Positions 58,029-64,000 of a DNA stretch of 64,000 nucleotides are shown piece by piece. The first letter of the stretch is position 1; each line of letters begins with the position of its first letter. The notes beneath the pieces were generated by a model. That model worked only from the letters and a program-made list of their open reading frames with translations. It made no database searches and was not told where the DNA came from. The position numbers and the translations under genes were made by a program. This stretch comes from Streptomyces spirodelae. GTDB lineage: Bacteria > Actinomycetota > Actinomycetes > Streptomycetales > Streptomycetaceae. The stretch is taken from contig NZ_JAFFZN010000006.1 in the NCBI RefSeq assembly GCF_017676385.1, positions 170,341-234,340 on the forward strand, read 5' to 3'.

Positions 58029-58742
58029 TCACCCCTCCCGGGGCTCCCGCTCCCACACCAGCGCGGCCGAGACGGGGTGGTTCCGGAACCTCTCCCACTT
58101 CGGCTTGCGCTCCAGCCACCGCTCGTCGATGACTCCCTCCCGCATCTCCGCGAGTCGCCATCCGGCACCCAGCCCGGCCGTCACATGGTCGCTGAGCAGG
58201 TGTACGTGGGTGCTGATGGCGACGTGCTCACCCGAGGAGTCGGTGAAGTGGGTGGGCATGCCGGAGGCCATGATGAAGTGCGGGTGGAAGGCGATGACCA
58301 CGCAGTGGGCGCCCGGTGCTGCCAGCCGCCACGCCTCCTGGTAGAAGGGCCGCAGATCCGGCAGGTGCTCGTCGATGAGCGAGGAGATCACCAGGTCGTA
58401 GGTGCCCGACGCCAGCTCGGTGGCGCGCACATCGCCCTCCAGGAGCCGGTCGTGGACGCCCTTGGCGCGGGCCCGGTGCAGCATGCCGGGCGTGAGGTCC
58501 ACCCCGTCGAGCGTCCCGGTGAGCCCCTGCCGCCGCAGCCAGGTACCCGTCCGCCCGGTGCCGCACCCCAGGTCGGCCGCGCGCCGCACACCGCTCCAGC
58601 GAGGCACGGTCAGTTCGTCCAGCAGCGCGAGGTCCATCACGTCCTCGACGGTGTCCTCGTATGTCTCGACCCACTGGCCGTACCCGGTGGCGACGTCCAC
58701 GGTGCGGTAACCGCGGGTGTCGAAGTCGGAGAAATCAAGCAT
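58029..58742 (-). CDS. Class I SAM-dependent methyltransferase
   Basis: The 237-residue protein has the SAM motif [16 protein letters not shown], motif II-like [11 protein letters not shown] and [19 protein letters not shown]. It is a methyltransferase of type 11/25. ATG 58742 starts near the conserved core; the 5' extension to 58892 is not protein-like. Substrate is unknown. It is divergent from argC. Confidence 0.85.
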   Translation of the reverse strand: MLDFSDFDTRGYRTVDVATGYGQWVETYEDTVEDVMDLALLDELTVPRWSGVRRAADLGCGTGRTGTWLRRQGLTGTLDGVDLTPGMLHRARAKGVHDRLLEGDVRATELASGTYDLVISSLIDEHLPDLRPFYQEAWRLAAPGAHCVVIAFHPHFIMASGMPTHFTDSSGEHVAISTHVHLLSDHVTAGLGAGWRLAEMREGVIDERWLERKPKWERFRNHPVSAALVWEREPREG

Positions 58743-58885
58743 GCGGGCGAGTATCGCGGCCGGTACCACCCGCGTGCGACACCTTTTCCGGCCCTCGGCC
58801 CCGGCCCCGGCAGGCACTGACGTGGGCACATCAGCGGATTCTGAGAACGATTGTTCCCGTCGGTCGCGGCGGGGGCCGGTCACAT

Positions 58886-61146
<2,261 letters not shown>

Positions 61147-61150
<4 letters not shown>

Positions 61151-62109
61151 GCATCCGGAAACCGAGCACCGCTCGCAAACACAACGCGCTGCCCAAGGCG
61201 CAGATCCTCATCGAGGCGCTGCCCTGGCTGACCCGGCACCACGGCAGGACCGTCGTCATCAAGTTCGGCGGCAACGCCATGGTGGACGAGGAGTTGAAGG
61301 CGGCCTTCGCACAGGACGTGGTCTTCCTGCGGCACGCCGGGCTGCGTCCCGTCGTGGTGCACGGCGGTGGCCCGCAGATCAGCAAGCAGCTCGACCGGCT
61401 CGGCCTGGAGTCCGAGTTCCGCGCCGGGCTGCGGGTGACCACCCCCGAGACGATGGACGTCGTACGGATGGTGCTGGCCGGCCAGGTGCAGCGCGAACTG
61501 GTCAACCTGCTCAACCAGCACGGCCCGCTCGCCGTCGGTATGACCGGCGAGGACGCCCACATCATGGCCGCCACCAAGCACCTGGCCGAGGTCGACGGGG
61601 AAGAGGTCGACCTGGGGAGGGTGGGCCGGATCAGCTCCGTCGAGACCGGTGCGATAGAGGCGCTGCTGGACGACGGCCGGATTCCGGTCATCTCCTCCAT
61701 CGCCCGCAGCGCCGACGATGATCATGTGTACAACGTCAACGCCGATACCGCGGCCGCCGCGCTCGCCGCCTCCCTCGGCGCCGAGACGCTGATGGTCCTC
61801 ACCGACGTGGAGGGCCTGTACGCGGACTGGCCGAACAGCGACGACGTGATCAGCGAACTGACCGCTGCGGAGCTGGAGAAGCTGCTGCCCGAACTGGCCA
61901 GCGGGATGGTTCCCAAGATGGAGGGCTGCCTGCACGCCGTGCGCAACGGGGTGCACACCGCGCGCGTCCTGGACGGCCGGGTGCCGCACTCCATCCTGCT
62001 GGAGATCTTCACGGACGAGGGCATCGGCACCATGGTCGTGCCCGACGCCGTCCCCGACCCACGTGACGCACACCAGAGCGCCGCACCGAACGCGGAGGGC
62101 CCCGCATGA
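61147..62109 (+). CDS. argB: Acetylglutamate kinase
   Basis: ArgB phosphorylates N-acetylglutamate. The 320-residue protein has [29 protein letters not shown] and [19 protein letters not shown], and [15 protein letters not shown], the amino-acid kinase fold. It begins at ATG 61147 overlapping argJ by ATGA. Feedback control by arginine is known for this family. Confidence 0.96.
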
Positions 62110-63356
62110 CCACCATCGCGCACGACAACTCCGCCCTCACCGGCCGGTGGCAGGGCGCGCTGATGAACAACTACGGCACCCCGCGCATCCCGCTGACCCA
62201 CGGCGAGGGCAGCAAGCTGTGGGACGCCGAGGGCAAGCAGTACACCGACTTCGTCGGCGGCATCGCCGTCAACGCGCTGGGCACCGCGCACCCCGCGGTG
62301 GTACGCGCCGTCTCCGACCAGGTCGCCACCCTCGGCCATGTCTCCAACCTGTTCATCGCCGAGCCGCCCGTCGCGCTCGCCGAGAAGCTGCTGGAGGTGG
62401 CGGGCCGGCCGGGGAGGGTCTACTTCGCCAACTCCGGCGCCGAGGCCGTCGAAGCCGCGGTCAAGATCTCACGGCGCACCGGACGCACCCACATGGTCGC
62501 CACCCAGGGCGGTTTCCACGGCCGCACCATGGGCGCCCTCGCCCTGACGGGCCAGCCGGCCAAGCAGGATCCGTTCCGCCCGCTGCCCGGCGACGTCACG
62601 CACGTGCCCTACGGCGACGCCGAGGCGTTGCGCGCCGCGGTCACCGAGGAGACGGCGCTGGTGATCGTCGAACCCGTCCAGGGCGAGAACGGCGTGGTCG
62701 TACCGCCCGAGGGCTATCTGGCTGCGGCTCGCGAGATCACCGCCGCCACCGGCACGCTGCTGGTCGTGGACGAGATCCAGACCGGCATCGGCCGGACGGG
62801 ACACTGGTTCGAATGCCAGGCCCAGGGCGTCGAACCGGATCTCATCACGCTGGCCAAGGGGCTGGGCGGCGGACTGCCGTTGGGCGCCACCCTCGCCTTC
62901 GGTCCGGCAGCCGAACTGCTGGAGCCGGGCCAGCACGGCTCCACCTTCGGCGGCAACCCGGTGGCCTGCGCGGCCGGCCTCGCGGTACTGGAGACGATCG
63001 CGACCGATGGACTGCTCGACCACGTCAAGCGCGTCGGTGCCCGGCTGCGCGAGGGCGTACTGGGCCTCGGCCATCCTGCGGTCGCACAGGTCCGTGGTGC
63101 GGGGCTGCTGCTGGGTATCGTGCTCACCGAGCCGGTCGCGCCGCGCGTGCAGCAGGCGGCCCAGGACGCGGGATTCCTGGTGAACGCGGTCGCCCCGGAC
63201 GTCGTCCGGCTCGCCCCGCCGCTGATCGTCGGCGAGGCGGAGGTGGACGCGCTCGTCGGTGCGCTGCCCGCCGTACTCGACGCGGCAGTGGCAGGGGAAC
63301 GGGTAGCGGCCGGCCAGGTGGCAGCGGTCGGCGCCGCGTCCGACAGACAGCGATGA
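62106..63356 (+). CDS. argD: Acetylornithine aminotransferase
   Basis: ArgD makes N-acetylornithine with PLP. The 416-residue protein has [53 protein letters not shown] and [18 protein letters not shown] with the PLP lysine, class III aminotransferase. ATG 62106 overlaps argB by ATGA; the C-terminus extends past the common length by a short Ala/Val/Gly-rich tail. Confidence 0.96.
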   Translation: MTTIAHDNSALTGRWQGALMNNYGTPRIPLTHGEGSKLWDAEGKQYTDFVGGIAVNALGTAHPAVVRAVSDQVATLGHVSNLFIAEPPVALAEKLLEVAGRPGRVYFANSGAEAVEAAVKISRRTGRTHMVATQGGFHGRTMGALALTGQPAKQDPFRPLPGDVTHVPYGDAEALRAAVTEETALVIVEPVQGENGVVVPPEGYLAAAREITAATGTLLVVDEIQTGIGRTGHWFECQAQGVEPDLITLAKGLGGGLPLGATLAFGPAAELLEPGQHGSTFGGNPVACAAGLAVLETIATDGLLDHVKRVGARLREGVLGLGHPAVAQVRGAGLLLGIVLTEPVAPRVQQAAQDAGFLVNAVAPDVVRLAPPLIVGEAEVDALVGALPAVLDAAVAGERVAAGQVAAVGAASDRQR

Positions 63357-63366
63357 GCTGAAGCAG

Positions 63367-63918
63367 ATGAGCCAGAGGGGTACGCGCACGATGACCGAGG
63401 AGCAGCACGGGGGACAGGCCGTCCCGCAGACGCGGACGGCCCGGCACCGCCGCATCGTCGACATTCTGAGCAGGCAGCCGGTCCGCTCCCAGAGCCAGCT
63501 CGCCAAGCTCCTGGCGGACGACGGGCTCACGGTCACCCAGGCCACCCTCTCCCGGGACCTCGACGAACTGGGCGCCGTCAAGATCCGCAACACGGGGGGC
63601 GAGCTGATCTACGCGGTTCCCGCCGAGGGGGGCGATCCCACCCCCCGCGCTCCGCTGGGCGAGTCCGCCACCGAGGCGCGGATGGCGCGGCTCGCCGGTG
63701 AACTCCTCATCTCAGCGGAGGCGTCCGCCAACCTCGTCGTGCTGCGCACCCCTCCGGGCGCTGCGCAGTTCCTGGCCTCGGCCATCGACCAGGCCGGGGT
63801 GCACGAGATCATCGGCACCATCGCAGGGGACGACACGCTGCTGCTGATCAGCCGGGCCCCGGACGGCGGACAGGCCCTTGCGGACCACCTGCTGGCGTTG
63901 GCACAGAAGGAGCGCTGA
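63367..63918 (+). CDS. argR: Arginine repressor
   Basis: The 183-residue protein has the winged helix ([34 protein letters not shown]) and the C-terminal trimerisation/arginine-binding domain ([34 protein letters not shown]). It binds ARG boxes when arginine is present and probably represses the argC promoter upstream. Starts at ATG 63367; ATG 63391 is an alternative start that shortens the disordered N-tail. The last 80 bases of the window (63919-64000) hold nothing I can identify. Confidence 0.94.
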   Translation: MSQRGTRTMTEEQHGGQAVPQTRTARHRRIVDILSRQPVRSQSQLAKLLADDGLTVTQATLSRDLDELGAVKIRNTGGELIYAVPAEGGDPTPRAPLGESATEARMARLAGELLISAEASANLVVLRTPPGAAQFLASAIDQAGVHEIIGTIAGDDTLLLISRAPDGGQALADHLLALAQKER

Positions 63919-64000
63919 GGGCTTCGCCCTTGGGGGTGCGGGGGACCCGTTCCGGCGTGGGGCGGGCCCCACGCCGGGTGAGCGGGGTCGCCTGGTGAGC

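Noticed and set aside
63919..64000. Start of a further gene at the window end
   Set aside because: The last 80 bases show only GC-rich inverted stretches and no start codon with a ribosome site.

Overview
The window is very GC-rich, uses GTG and TTG starts freely, has strong third-position GC and carries a complete Pup-proteasome locus. It therefore looks like a chromosomal core segment of Streptomyces or a close streptomycete. The gene order (arc, dop, pup, prcBA, pafA, pafBC, tatAC, an ethanolamine-type glutamine synthetase cluster, infC-rpmI-rplT, pheST, argCJBDR) matches what I remember of the S. coelicolor chromosome from about SCO1648 down to SCO1576. No search was run. No prophage, insertion sequence, CRISPR array or canonical tRNA was recognised.

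Region 1 (1-12882) is the protein-tagging and proteasome region. It holds the end of the ATPase arc, then dop, pup, a zinc-ribbon/HNH endonuclease VII-like gene, prcB and prcA. A divergent LacI regulator/MFS exporter pair interrupts the locus before pafA. Two FKBP prolyl isomerases and the WYL regulators PafB and PafC follow. Pup is ligated to substrates by PafA, removed by Dop, and tagged proteins are unfolded by ARC into the PrcAB core. PafBC is the DNA-damage regulator that goes with this locus in other actinobacteria.

Region 2 (12952-23360) holds a small membrane protein, tatA, tatC, a Ski2/HelY-type RNA helicase, a secreted PI-PLC-like enzyme, an iron-boxed siderophore-interacting reductase and a 5'-3' exonuclease. 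It also has a Ro60 (TROVE/vWA) gene whose upstream region contains a tRNA-like, Y-RNA-like module.

Region 3 (23361-32353) has a TehA/SLAC1-type transporter divergent from a LysR regulator. Next comes a probable ethanolamine or amine utilisation cluster. Hydrolase, APC permease and GntR regulator lie on one strand; a GlnA4-like gamma-glutamyl ligase, aldehyde dehydrogenase and SDR lie on the other.

Region 4 (32493-42238) is a mixed set: a secreted HAD phosphatase, a DUF2510 protein, a PLP-dependent racemase/deaminase-like enzyme, a Pro-rich membrane protein coupled to a mycosin-like protease, a beta-lactamase-fold protein, SseB, an aquaporin and a DUF1844 protein.

Region 5 (42239-50060) is translation: a structured leader with an intrinsic terminator, infC starting at ATC, rpmI, rplT, a SpoU methyltransferase, a soluble PAS histidine kinase, and pheS-pheT.

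Region 6 (50128-58742) contains an MFS transporter, 3-hydroxybutyryl-CoA dehydrogenase, DUF1918 protein, a divergent DMT exporter/MocR regulator pair, a histidine-phosphatase-like protein without its catalytic motif, an unknown gene, an aldo/keto reductase and a methyltransferase. Region 7 (58886-63918) is the arginine operon argC-argJ-argB-argD-argR behind a promoter that overlaps ARG-box-like sequence.

The least ordinary signals are the Y-RNA-like element with a duplicated block in the Ro60 leader, the tandem-repeat insertion in the DNA-binding region of PafB (one of five in-frame minisatellites), the endonuclease VII-like gene between pup and prcB, and the infC leader.
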